Source of the DNA: Paramecium pentaurelia
Lineage: Eukaryota; Ciliophora; Oligohymenophorea; Peniculida; Parameciidae
DNA: 64,000 nucleotides
Direction of reading: 5' to 3'
Assembly (NCBI GenBank): GCA_905183005.1
Contig: CAJJDO010000099.1
Coordinates: forward strand, 248,001 to 312,000
The translations under genes and the position numbers were made by a program. Each line of letters starts with the position of its first letter. Positions within the stretch are counted from its first letter, which is position 1. Below, piece by piece: positions 1 to 13,207 of this stretch. Below the pieces are notes generated by a model. The model was given only the letters and a program-made list of their open reading frames with translations. It made no database searches and had not been told where the DNA came from.

Positions 1-2016
1 GGTAATTAATACTAATTATTAATGTTTAATTAAGAAGAGGTATAATAGGAATCAATAAAAAAGGATTAACTTAAATAAATACCATAGGAACATATTTAAA
101 TAGAAATAGTATAAATTGAAAATTAATAAGAAATCATAAAGTAGGATTATTAAAATTAATAAGATGTTTCAGTTTATAATAATCTGATTGAATAATAAGT
201 AAATAAATAATCTATTATACTATCTTCCAAAAATATTTAAGTTTATTAATCATCAGAAACAAAAGAAAATGTAGATTAATAAGAATTTTATGAAGAAAAT
301 AAGAATGAAGTAGTATAAAGATAAATAGTAGAAAATTAAAATTAAGAGGATAGTTCAAAGATAATTAATAGATAAATTGATTTGAATAATTAAGGTATAA
401 TCGAAAATTAAGATAAAGAAATTATAGAATAGTAGATTAAAATTTAATAAAATGATAATGAATATAATAATCAAGAATAAAAAGATAATTAAATTTATTC
501 AGATGAATTGAAGTATAAATAAATTCAATAGACAATAAAAAATTAAGATTAAGATATAAATATCTAATAAAACTTAACAACGTTTTAGGATCCTTAAATT
601 ATATTAATACCAATATAAGAAACTCATTCATCTTATTATAATGATTAAAATTTGAACTTAGAAATACAATAAATTAATTAAAATAGTTTATAATCAAGCA
701 ATAATGGATAATTGTGTAAATCAATATAAATAATAAGAAATGAGATACCTTCTATTAGTTTTAATAAATAACCTGATTAAGAAGATATAATGCAAACTAA
801 ACATGATATAAATTAAGAGGATAGTACAAAATGTTAATAAGAAACTTTTTAAATAGTATAATTAAATTAATAGGTGATAACTTAATATATATAAGAAAAT
901 TCATTGGTAAATCAAGAATAGATTTTAGAAATAATGTATTAAGATAAAGATGTAGAAAATAAACGTATACAGTTTGAATACTTAGATATTAAGGTAAATA
1001 AACCTTTTGAAATTTAATAAATAGAAGAAGATCAATAAGAATAAATATTAAAATCAGAATATATAATTTGTTAGAATAGTAATATAATATCATAAAAAGA
1101 ACCATCATAATAGAGTTTTAAAAAGAAGGATAATAATGTAAATTAATTGTAATAACCTTCATAAATAGATTTTCATATGCTTAAAAGTTGTGAGAGTAAT
1201 GTATTTGAACTTCCTAATTCTGTTAAAGATACAGTCAAATATTTGAATTCTGGAGAACTGTTAATAACTAAAACTGATTTTCTTGCTTAATTGGGAAATT
1301 TTGAGAATGAAAATAATGCATTAATTTGTTCAGGAGACTTAAAAAAGGAATTAGAAGATTTACCTGCTCCTGTAAATTTAAAAAGTAGAAGCAATAATTT
1401 TGAATCTTAATCTTTTGTGAAAAGAATACCAAGTGATTATAAGTCTCCTATTATTGATGATACACTTAAATTAAATGCAACATTTAAATTTTAATTTAGT
1501 TAAGAGATTAAGAATTTAGAGAGTGGATAACTAATTTCATAAGAAATTGATATTAAAATATAGTAATAGTAGTAGTAGGATTCACTTGAATATTCAATTG
1601 ATGAATCACAAGATTTAGAACCTATCTATATCACAACAATAAGAGTTGATAATATTCATATAGATGTATTTTAAATAATGGATATTTTAAGATTTAAAGA
1701 TAAGAATGACTTTTATTAATCATTTGATTTAAAAATTTCTAAAATACAATAATCAAATTGTGAGTATATAATCTAAAATTTATATGTTTATATAATAAAA
1801 GATTGTATTAATTGTATAGAAAGTAATTAAATAGTAAGAATATAAAGATACTTAAAGAGATATAGATTTGTTTAATCATGTGTATTAACTCTAAATAATG
1901 AATTTACTTTAATTTGTTTATTCAAATCATGTAATTTATGTAGTAATATATAAAGTTTTTAAAATAAGGTTGTGTATTTATGGATAAATATAATTTAGAG
2001 AGGAGATTATAATTGA
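1..2016 (+). CDS. Q/N-rich uncharacterised protein, 5' truncated
   Basis: Frame 1 is open from the first base to TGA at 2014-2016, giving about 671 codons with the start outside the window. The N-terminal two thirds is almost entirely Gln, Asn, Glu, Ile and Lys, with most Gln codons TAA or TAG. This is typical of disordered Paramecium proteins and gives no family clue. The last 250 residues have more balanced composition, include a run of six Gln near 1561-1578 and end in a Cys-containing stretch. Near the C-terminus IVRIQRYLKRYRF resembles an IQ (calmodulin-binding) motif, a weak match seen only by eye. No intron was needed, but a short one near the 3' end cannot be excluded, so the last 60 residues are less certain. 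Function unknown. Confidence 0.6.
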
Positions 2017-2282
2017 TAAAATGATAATAAAATAAAGAAAAATATTGGAATAGAATTTTTATTCAATTTGTCCATTATTATTATCCTCTTAAATGGGATT
2101 AGAATAAATTATATAGACAATTATAAATGTTTTAGATTCTTAGAGTGAGTGATATTATTATTATATATTCTATTAATTTTGAACTTTATTTAATTATTAT
2201 CCTTCATATTATAGACCATAATCATTTTAATGTATGTATATTATTGATCTAAATGAATTAAATATAATATTAATTAATAACA

Positions 2283-5200
2283 ATGATTGCCATATTTTAA
2301 TCGATATTGTTGTTATTATATGTTAAAATTACAGAGTGTTGTACATAATTACCTAATAATGAATTGGTATTAGTGAATAAAATAAATGAAACATAAAGTA
2401 TGAATATTTAAAGTTTATTCATTAAATAAGAGCAATCATAAATATTTCTAACAACTAATGATAGTGACATTTATGTTCAATAATTTATGTATAACCTTTC
2501 TAATTCCAAGAATTCATTTGAAAATATAGTAAATGTTAAGTGTTTGAGATCATATAAGGATTTTACAGCAGCAAATCAATATGTATTATTGAATAAAATT
2601 AATGATAAATATCAAATCCATACAAATAGTTATTAAATTCAATACAATCAGCGTTTACCAGAATTCAATTAATATTTTGAAATCACAGATCATATATGTC
2701 ATGATATAGAAATATTGAATAGATAGACTCTAATAGCAGATTGCTATAATGAAAGTAATAACGTTTTCATTCTTTAGAGAGAATCAAGTCAAATATAATA
2801 TTTTATTTATAATCAGACTAAAGATTTTAAAATTAAGAGAAGAATGTTTGCTTTTTAAGATAATCTAATAATATGTGTTGTATATTATGATGAGGAATAA
2901 TAGTAATCATCAATTCAATTTATTTAATTTGGTGAAAGTGTATCAACACTTCTAATAATTGATGACACATATATAAATAATATATTAATTGATACAAAAA
3001 CAATGATTGAATTATAGATAATATAAGTGTAAGTTGAAAAGTAAATAATAACAATACTAAATAAAAATTAATGGGTTATATCAATAAATGCATAAGAATT
3101 TCCATATATAGTTATATTTGATTATTTTAAACTTGAACTACGATATCCTGCAGTATTCTTTACATATCATGTATATAATTAATCTTATGTATTTTTAACT
3201 TAATACGAAATTCATTTATTGATTAATGGTTTCACAACAACCAAAAAAATTGATAATAAGGATGAATAAATATAGATATACTTTACAAAAAATAATCTAA
3301 TATAATACAATGATGGATATTTGAATTTATTATAATTAAATTTAAAGAATATATCAAAATTTCCTTTAGATGAGAATTATAAATTAATTTTGGATTAATT
3401 ATCTGATGAAATAATTGCAATTAATGAATAAGAGAGTATAAGAATTATCATTAAATCTAATAGATATTTATATTTTAAATCAAATTCTTTGTATTAATAA
3501 TTCAAATAGGCTTCTTTGATATAGTAAATAAATATACTTGAATCTTGTACTTTAAATATTAGATATAGAACTATATTATGGAACTCTACAGAAGCAATAC
3601 CTACTGTAATGAATCAATTCAATACAATATTAAATAATCAAATAGAATCATATGAAGTGGATAGATTCATTGATGGACCCAATATTACTATCTCTGATAT
3701 TAATGGATTAAAGGTAAATTAAGTTTAATTTAGTATAAATTTTTAATAATTATAACAGAAGACTATTAGTGGAATACTTAGTGATTCAACTCCATAATAT
3801 ATAAAAGTAATACCTATTGCAACAATATATTTGTATTTCATTTAATCAACAAATTAATATGTACAATTTTACATTTGTATTTAAGATATGAATTGTGCAT
3901 TTACTACTTAATTATATTTAGAATTCAATTTATCATCTACTCATCATGAATTCTTTATTAATAAATAAAATATATATATAGTAGTTAAGAATAATTAATA
4001 ATTAGATGTTTGGAAATTAAATGAATAACTTATTTATTAATGTACAATCTATCCAGATTAAGATCATTAAATTATATAATTTCATTACATTAATGAATTC
4101 TTAGCAGTTCTCTATTCAAATCAATTAGTAGTTGTTTATAAAGTAGTTGATTAATGTTAGAGATCATAAGCATTTACATCTGAATTTATTTAAAATTTCA
4201 ATATTTAATGGAATCCTTCCTATATAGAGACAAATGAAAATTATAATATTCTCTATGTCTAAACTGAAATGTAATTATTATTGATTCAAGTCTAAGAACA
4301 AGAAATATTTCCTATTAACATTATTCCACTTAGTTATAATAAATCTATTAGAATATTTTCATATTAAAATATCATTTGGATTTATTATAAAGATACTGAA
4401 GTAATTGAATCATTTATTATCAACTCCATTACATTTATTGAATACTAAAGTACTATTTCCTTATTTAATGTTATTCCTAATAAATTCTTACATCATTAAT
4501 AATCTAAATATGTCTATTTCCAAAATAGTCAAGATAGTTTAGGTACTATCTATGTATATTGTATGGAAAGTAGTAGTCATAATGCATTATTAACAACATT
4601 TTCAACTAAATATAAAATCCTTTATTCAGTTTCAAATTTATTCATCATAGCTGATATCAACAATTATTTTGAAATACCATAGAAAATTAAATATTCAATT
4701 TATTATCAAGATATAGATAATCCTAATTATTTAGTTAAAGTTAATACATTCTTAGTTATTTCAAGTTATGATAATAAAGAATAATTCAAATATATTATTA
4801 ATTCAACTCTTGTAAATCCCTATACAACTATCACTGTTAATTTAACATAATTGAATATTGAAGAATTACTTAATTAAAATAGACCTATAGGTTATTGTTA
4901 AAGTAAGTATTCTTGGTACACTGGATAAGTAGTTGATATTGGTTTAAAAAGTCAATAATTGAAACTTCGAAAATCCATGCATTTATTAGAAAAGGAGATT
5001 TGTTCTTCAGGATTAGATATAAAAGAATACATTTAAGATTCAGTAATCATTTTATATTAGGATAAAATTGTCAAATTAAATATGACTACTAAAATATAGT
5101 AAATCTATTACTTAGATACTTCTTTAACTTATACTAAAATACTCTTAGTTTATAATGAACTTATATTTATTACATCTTTAAAATTGATTCCAAGTTTCAC

Positions 5201-6278
5201 TTATTAGATTATAATACTAAGTTGTGACAAAGATTTTAAATGCATAAACAAATATGATGGAATTATTTCAAATAGTGATCCAAAAATTATTAAAGTATTA
5301 TCTAATTTCCTATTCATCATCTCTGAAATATAAATAAATATCTATACCTTTAAAGATGATGAATTATTATATGTTCAAGATGTTAATAATTCGAATCTAG
5401 ATTAATTTCAAGATGTTATCTCTCTTTAATAAAATTATTATCAAATTTACTCCAAAAAATCAAATGAAATCATTATTTCTATGTATCAGCTCTAAGAAAA
5501 TAAATTTATTTTAATGTAATAAATTGGAGTTGATTTATTAGATGTCATCTAATAAATAGGCTTTTATATAGATCCTAAAACAATTTTTCAGAGAATTATT
5601 ATCAAACATAGCAAAATTTAGTAATAATTATTTACTGCAGAATTATTCTGTTAAGCATATAAACATTCACATTATATTCTATAAATACAATACATTTGTA
5701 AATTTTCACCTATTTTCTGCTCTATTAATAATTATAAAATATTACAAATATTTTAAGGATATGGGAATTGGCCTTCAAAATAAGCTAAATTGTATAAAGA
5801 CTAATATTTATTGATGATTTACTATTAATCTACTACATTTATTAGTGCCATTTATAGTTTACAATTAAATTATGTTCATCCAACAATATCTTCAACTTTA
5901 TTTTCAGGAGCCATATAATATTAAAATGTTTCAGTTTCCTAATAAGCATTTTTTATATAAGAATTTTAAATTTATTTATTAACTAATTCAATTAATAGGG
6001 AAGTATTTGCTCTTTATGAAATTCATAATACTACTAAGTTTTGTATTTAAGATCATTAAAAATCAGAAAAAATTATAATAACTCTAAAAAATAACTTTAA
6101 TGAAAAAAATGTAACTATTGATATGAATCAAAATAATGATAATAACAATAATAAAACTAAAAAATTTATAATTTGGCTTATTTTTGGAATTCTTTTAGTA
6201 TTCCTTTTTGGAATGCTTTTATTTGGTTGTTATATCAAACAAAAAAAGAAACATGTAGAAAATTAATTATTTTTATGA
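2283..6278 (+). CDS. Large single-pass membrane protein, 1331 aa, uncharacterised
   Basis: ATG at 2283 opens one uninterrupted frame of 1332 codons to TGA 6276-6278. The first 20 residues (MIAIFQSILLLLYVKITECC) look like a signal peptide. Near the C-terminus, after an Asn/Asp/Lys linker, a strongly hydrophobic segment starting IIWLIFGILLVFLFGM is followed by a basic tail (KQKKKH). This predicts a type I protein with nearly the whole chain outside the cytosol or in a lumen. The ectodomain has scattered Cys and many aromatic and beta-branched residues, suggesting beta-rich folds, but I recognise no domain. Surface or lysosomal/secretory localisation is inferred from topology only. A 20-base GT...AG stretch at 3713-3732 was considered as an intron and rejected because the frame is already correct. 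Function unknown. Confidence 0.75.
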
Positions 6279-6446
6279 TACTAAATAAATCATTTTGCAT
6301 TTGAAATTTATCCAAAATTACTAGACATTATAACATTTTTATTTTATTCTCTTAAATTTAAACTTCTATCTAATTCTGATTATAATTTATCATATTTTCT
6401 TTTCCATTCATCAAATTAATTTGCCTATTATATATATATATATATA

Positions 6447-9162
6447 TCATACTTTTAATTAATTCAATCTACTATTTTCATTTGCTAATAATGCACATTT
6501 ATTCTCTAATTCAACAATTCTTCTATTCTTATCATCTAATAATGATGTCTCCAATCTACTTGTGTCTTCCTTTACAACTTCTTTCATAAATGATACTTCT
6601 CTTTAATATTAAATTAATTCATTCTTCAATGTTTAAATTTCAAAATCTTAACTTTTAATTGTTTATACTAATATTTATATCTCTTCAAACATTTAATTAT
6701 TCTTTTATTCCAATTCATTTGTATTTCTAAATTTATTCTATTATTGCTCTAATTGTCTAATTCTCTAAATTAATTAATCTTCTTTCTTTTAAGCCTTAAT
6801 TAAATTATTTTCTAATTAAATAATCTTTACATTCAAAGAATCTGCCAATGATTAATTCTTTGACTAATTCAACTATTCCTCCTTTCTAGATAATTATTAT
6901 AATTAATCTTCTAAATCTCTTATATAATGTTCAAATTTAATAATTTTCTATTCATATTATTAATTCTATTGTTTTAATTAATTTATTTATTCATTCTTCA
7001 TTCTCACATCTCCCTAAAGTTAATTGATTTCATTATTCAATTACTATTATACTTATTCAATTTATTTTCGTGATTCTATTGATAATCTTTCATACTTCTC
7101 TACACTTACTCTTTCAGTCTTTATTTTTACTTCTTCTACTTATACTTATAATTATCTTCTTAAATCTTAATTCTAGCTTTCCCATTTCTCACTTAACTAT
7201 TAAATAATTATTATACAATATTACTTATTTCTCTTTCTTATAATTTTCAATCATTATCTCCAAATCATCTGTAACATCTTTTATTCTGTTATTTGCTTCT
7301 CTTAATTATTTTTCATATCTTTATTCTAAATTCATTAATTCTTCTTTTAATTGTTTATTCTTTGATTCTAACTAACTTAAATCTGCAACTTTATCATTTA
7401 ATTATAAAGAAACTCTTTAATTCTCCCTCTATAACTTTGATTCTATATCTTCTATTTCCCTAGAATATTTCTATTTCAACTATTAAAATTCAGATTGAAC
7501 CTTCTCCAATTACTAATTAATTTATTAATTTTCAAATCTATATTCTTTTATTTCTTATTCATATTTTCTTTGTAACTATTTTAATTTATCTTCTAAATCC
7601 ACTATAAATCTATTCTATTTTTCTACTGTTGTGCTCTCATTGCTCAATTACATAATTTAATCCTCTAATACTTTAATTCTACTCTAATATTTTTGAATAC
7701 TCTAATTTGCCTTACTCAACTCTTACTATAATGTTTCTTTTTGCTTTATTGAATTCCTATACTCAAAATCATACTCTGTATTTTTTAACTGCTAAACTCT
7801 CCTAACCTGATCTGATAACTAATCTATTTCTTTATACAATAAACTTTTCTCTTCCTCCATCTAAACTTAAAATTATTCCAATTATTATTATATCTTTTAA
7901 TTTTTCTATTCTAAAATTAATATTTATTTATTCTTTAGATCTAAATCTCCATTATTAACTGATTTACTCATCTATTCATTCTATAATTATTACTAAAGCA
8001 ATTTAATCCTCTCTTCCAATTCAATAATTATTTTTTATTATTAATTAGTCTTTGATTACCTAGACTAAATTGAAAGTTTATCTTCTTATTCCTATTATAA
8101 TTATTTTTTTAATTAATATAACTCCTATTACAATTACTATTTTTATTGATTTGCTTAATTTAATTAATTATTAAGATTTACAATCTTGTTATTTAATTCC
8201 TCAATCTGTCTACTATTATTAGTAGTAGATTATCTTGATTACTATTCACTTTATCTTGTTTTAGTTTCTCTTTCATAAGTATTTTGCTAAAATCTACTTT
8301 ATACTTCTGACATCTAAGTTTGAAATACTGTAATTTAATTAAGATATTCAGTATTCATCTAACTTAATTATGAATTCTGATCCTAAAGTTCTTTTAGTCT
8401 CTCACTAAGCATAGTAATTTCATCCTTATGCTTATTCAATTGATCTTAAAGTGTTTAGCGTATAATACTTAAGTCTTTGATTTGTAATGAATCTGTGTTC
8501 TTTTAATTATTTAATTAGGTAATTTAGGTTAAGAGTTATTGATTCATTTCACTCAGTTTTTAAATTTATTTATCTTAATCTTTATAAGAGATAGAGTTAT
8601 CTTTCTACACATAGAGTAATTATTACTAAAACGAATTATTTATGGCATTAAGTTTATCAATTTAGGCTAAGTAATCATCTATCAAAATTTCATATTATGA
8701 TTGCTTCTTTTGATATACTTCGACTTAGCTTAATAATTTTACATTTTCTTATTCAACCTTCTTAAAATTAATATCATTTTCCAATTATATACGTAATATC
8801 TAGTCCTTATATTTACTTTCTAATTATTTTTATTTCTCATCAAAATCCTATATTTCCTTTTAGTATTATTTTGTATTCATTTACAAGACTTGGAGTTGAC
8901 TGATTAATTTTACGTTTTCTTCTTGTATAATTTATAAATCAATAAGCAATTTTTCTGAAACTAATGATGCATTACTAGTTATTTGTTGATATTATTAAGT
9001 CTTAGTTGTGTTTGTCACTAACTTAATTTATTAACTTTAAGAAGTCAATCTACTTGATTTTTGAGATTTCAACTCACTTTCAGGGATTTACAATCGAATT
9101 GTATTAATATCTTTATCTAAATATAATTGATCTTCTTAAGCTCGGTAAACTCTGTTATACAT
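6447..9162 (-). CDS. Coiled-coil protein, 895 aa
   Basis: Reads from ATG 9162-9160 to TGA 6449-6447 with one 28-base intron (7224-7197, GTA...TAG); exons total 896 codons. After a polar N-terminus of about 80 residues rich in Ser, Thr and Gln, the rest is almost continuous heptad-like sequence of Leu/Ile alternating with Glu, Lys, Gln and Asn and almost no Pro or Gly, i.e. a long coiled coil. There are no catalytic motifs. Such proteins in Paramecium are often basal-body, cortical or infraciliary-lattice components, but that is only a general expectation. The gene converges with the membrane-protein gene ending at 6278 and diverges from the channel gene starting at 9561. The intron is supported because the flanking exons are in different frames and both are coiled coil. 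Confidence 0.8.
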
Positions 9163-9560
9163 GTATTAGATTGAATAATTAGTATTAAATTTTTTTATTA
9201 TAAAAATAAAAGTATGATTTTGATTTTTTTTTATAGATTGATCTCTTTGTTTAGTTTTGCTCTTATTCTAAGATTTATTAGTAATGAATTCTTACAAAAT
9301 GTAAATCTTTTATTTTGAAAGGTTAATTGATTAAATAGTATCATCATATAATCAATATTTGATATTTGAAGATGTTAATTTGCATAATAAAATAAGTAGT
9401 TTGTTATAATTGATTCATCATTGGCTTTAAATTATGTTTAGAATTAAAAACAAGAAATATTTTAAAAAGAAGAAAGTTAGTTAAATGAAGTTATATTAGT
9501 TTGAATATGAGAGAAGAATGATGAATAATAAAAAAGAAATTTTAATCATTTATATTATCC

Positions 9561-11627
9561 ATGAACCGTAGTAGTCATGTGAAAAGTGGATAGACTGCTT
9601 TTAAAGTGTTGAATTTCTTCTTGAGATCAAAGAAATCAACTTAAGTAGTGCCAGAAAGAAGACATTTCGAACATGATGAGATTAAAAAAATATTTAGAAG
9701 ATGTCTTATAAGATTGCGTACAATATATATATTGAATTAAGTGACAAAAGAAATAGTCACATATGGGACATCTTCTAATCTATATGATATATCAACAAGA
9801 GACAGGTATAAATTTTGTTTAAAGTAATTAAGACCTGCTTTACAAAGATATCTGTTTCCATTATCGAAATCATAAGATTAAGATGAAGAGAAACTTGAAT
9901 TTCCAATAATCCATCCAAATTCATTATTAAAGTAGATTTGGAATGGAATCTTTTTATTAATGATGATTTATGTTGCTACAATTTTACCATTTAGAAGTAA
10001 TATATAAAATAAATTTTAGTTTCATTTTATCTAGATAATGAAATTTAAGCATGGTATTATGCAGATATAGTAACAGATATATTATTTTGGTTGGATTTAA
10101 TAATTAGTTGTTTATCAGGTTATTATGATGAAGAAGGAAAGTTAGTAAAGAAAAGAAAGATTATATTTATGAATTATTTAAAAGGTTGGTTTACAGTTGA
10201 TTTATTATCATGTCTCCCTTTAAATTATGTATTGGATGGAGTGATATCTGAAAATGGCAATATGAAATCATAGAATATTAAATTATTTAAATTACTAAAA
10301 CTTCCAAGAATGTACAGATTATTTAAAATAATTCGATTCATAGATATGATGAAATATTTAGGTATATCAGAAATTATGGAATTCTTTTAATTTAATTATG
10401 GATTTTCTAGATTATTATCATTACTTATTTCAGTTTGTTTAGTAATTCATTTATCTGGATGTTTATGGTATTATGTTGCAGCATTTAATGATTTTGATTC
10501 ATAAACATGGGTATCTAGAAATGAATTAACATCATCAACTATATAAACTAAATATATAGCAAGTATATATTATGCATTTACTACTTTAACAACAGTAGGA
10601 TATGGAGATATTCATTCATTTTCTTCTGCTGAAATGATAATTACTATATTTTTAATGATTGTAGGAGTAGGTTTTTATTCAATGATTATTGGTTTATTGT
10701 CTAGTATACTTTCATAAATAGATTATAAAGGTCATAAATTATAATAATAATAAGCAATTTTAAATGAGTTTTGTATAGAAAAGAAAATATCAGTTAATTT
10801 AAGAGAAAAACTTAAAGAAACACTTGAATATAGTTTTGATAAGAATTGTTTTATTTGGGCAGATAATAAATATATTTTTAAAGATCTTCCAATTAATCTT
10901 AGATATGATATAATTATGAATATCCATAATGGAGTATTTGGAAATATGTAATTATTTTAATTAGTTGATGATAAATAATTTTTAGTGAAAATGGTTCCAT
11001 TATTAAAACCTATATTATTTTTGGAATCTGAAATAATATGGGAATAAAATAGTAATCCTGATGCAATTTATTTTATTGCTGATGGTAGAATGAATTTTAA
11101 AGCTGACTTTATTGTTATTAAATCAACTAATTAAAAAAAATAATTTGCATTTAAAAGTATGATTGGAGGATCATATTTTGGAGAAATTGAAATATTTCTA
11201 CATATAAAAAGAGAAACAGTAGCCTAATGTGAATCATAATGTGAAATGTATTATTTAACTATAACATCTTTTGAAAATGAGATTTATGATGATTTCCCAC
11301 ATATAATGAATAAAATGAATAAAATTGCTATAGAAAGAAGATAAAAGAATCTAGAAACAATATAATAATTACAATATTTTATAGATGATGCTACCAAAAA
11401 ATAATTAAAAAGAAGTATATACTAAAATATTCAATATAATAGCATAACCAAAGAAAAATACTGTTCTTTTGAGAGAATACATTAAATAAAATAGTTAACA
11501 TACTTTAGAAGATATTAAACCAAATGATTCTGAAAATATTACTGATCGTCCTTAAATTTCAACTAATAGATCAAAATTTTAAGATCTATTCTTAATCACC
11601 TAAGAGATAGAATAATTACTAGAATGA
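9561..11627 (+). CDS. Cyclic-nucleotide-binding-domain potassium channel, 671 aa
   Basis: Two introns (9997-10019, 23 bases; 11415-11442, 28 bases) give 672 codons ending at TGA 11625-11627. The protein has the six-segment EAG/CNG-like plan. S1 begins IWNGIFLLMMIY near residue 130, S2-S3 follow, and S4 reads LPRMYRLFKIIRF with spaced Arg/Lys. S5, a pore helix and the K+ selectivity filter TVGYGD (about residue 338) come next, then S6. A C-linker leads to a cyclic-nucleotide-binding domain with the phosphate-binding cassette GGSYFGEIEIFL and a following Arg (KRETVAQ). The filter predicts K+ selectivity. The cassette keeps the Gly-Glu and Arg positions, so nucleotide binding is plausible but the spacing is not textbook. 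Intron 1 is well supported, restoring the LPFR...YLDNEIQAWYY junction between S1 and S2. The protein probably acts in the ciliary or somatic membrane, where Paramecium has many K+ channel paralogues. Confidence 0.93.
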
Positions 11628-11685
11628 TATTAATCAATTCACAACTACTTATTTTTTTCTATTATTATTTATTTAACATAAAATT

Positions 11686-12932
11686 ATGGAATAAGTATTC
11701 TATCTTTTCTACAATTCAATTAGTGGAGGTAATAGAGGATAATAATTCTTGAAATATGATGTAAATTACTTATGATTAAATATTTTAGCAATAAGAATTG
11801 ACTTTTTTAACTAAACCCAAAAATGCTAGAATCAAATTCTTTAATATTTATGAACCTGTCTCAAGAAATAAAGGTTTAGAATAAATCAAACAATAATAAA
11901 ATAATGATATTCATATAGTTATGGCAGGTGGAGATGGTTCAATTATGTGGATTGTTGGATTATTATTATAATACTAAATTGATCTAAATAAATGCATTAT
12001 TATACCATTCCCATTCGGAACTGGAAATGATTTTGCTAATACTTTAGGTTGGGGAACAACTGTGCCAACTGATGTTATTGGAAAAAACAATAAGGTTTTA
12101 TAGAACTATGTGGAATAATGGCTCATTGGAGCTGAATCCTTCTTTGATGTATGGGATGTCGATATAGTTCTCAAAAAAGTATGTGTCCTACTTAATTAAG
12201 GATGGATTCATTAGTGAAATCAAAAGGCATACCAATAGTGTTGGAGAACTCAAAATATAACTAAAAGATTATAAGTTTTATAAACCTATGATCAATTATT
12301 TTAGTATAGGAGTTGATGCTAGAATTGGTTATGGATTTGATAAAAATAGAACAACTTATCAATGTTGTAATAAAATTGTATATTGTTGGGAAGGTTTCAA
12401 GAAATTATTTTTAAAAACACCTAAAATGAATTAATCAATTGAAACATTAGAGTATTTAGATGATCATGATGATATGTAGAATAAATTGTTATTTAAAACA
12501 TAAGAAAATACTGGATAAAGAGATTCAATAACTATACCTGGTAATCCTATTAATTTACTATGTTTAAATATAAATTCATATGCAGGAGGATTAAAAAATA
12601 TTTGGATGAATGCATAATATGAAGAAGGTTATAAAAAATATGAATTTCATCCTCCTTCATTTTCTGATGGAGTCTTAGAATTTTTATCATTTAATTCTAT
12701 ATTAGGAATTGGATCTGAAAGAATATTACCAGGTCAAGCAACTAGATTAAGTTAGACTAAAGGACCAATCAAATTAAATTTTAAAAAGAATGAACCATTA
12801 AGAACTTATTTCTAAATTGATGGACAATATTTTTCTATTACCAATCCTATTTCAGTTTCAATAAGATCTTGTTAATAACTATCCTAAGGTAAATTAAGAG
12901 TTTTAATAAATAAATAAGGAATAGTTCAATGA
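11686..12932 (+). CDS. Diacylglycerol kinase (catalytic plus accessory domain), 398 aa
   Basis: Introns at 11761-11788 (28 bases, containing an in-frame TGA) and 12179-12200 (22 bases, ending AAG) give 399 codons. The N-terminus NSISGGNRG matches the start of the diacylglycerol kinase catalytic domain. AGGDGS at about residue 70 is the glycine-rich nucleotide-binding motif, followed by IPFPFGTGNDFA (family pattern P.GTGND.A). The second half carries the accessory domain signatures: FSIGVDARI, NINSYAGG, and SDGVLEF with a final FQIDGQ. Known activity is ATP-dependent phosphorylation of diacylglycerol to phosphatidic acid. There are no C1, EF-hand, PH or membrane segments, so this is a stripped-down kinase whose regulation must come from elsewhere. 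The gene begins 58 bases after the channel stop. The second intron's AAG acceptor is inferred from frame and conserved flanks. Confidence 0.92.
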
Positions 12933-13207
12933 TTTTATTGTTATATTTAATTTGTAACATACTTAATTAAAAACTATAATTATATATAAATGAATTAATA
13001 ACTTAGTAAATTTATATTATTTTTATATGGTTTATATATATAATAGGATCTATTTATCTTATTTTTAAAACAAGAATTTTTTTATTTCTATTTCAATTTA
13101 TATAATATCCACAAACTTTTAGTATTATATAATTTCTAAGAGTAGATAATAATATATAAAATGAAAATATAACTTTATAAAAAAAGCACATAATTTTGTT
13201 ATAAATA

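Noticed and set aside
3713..3732. 20-base GT...AG stretch in the 1331-aa gene
   Set aside because: The surrounding frame is continuous without removing it, and 20 is not a multiple of three.
12179..12200. Alternative 19-base intron just upstream in the kinase gene
   Set aside because: It would delete the conserved VWDVDI segment of the kinase domain; the 22-base AAG intron keeps it and restores frame.
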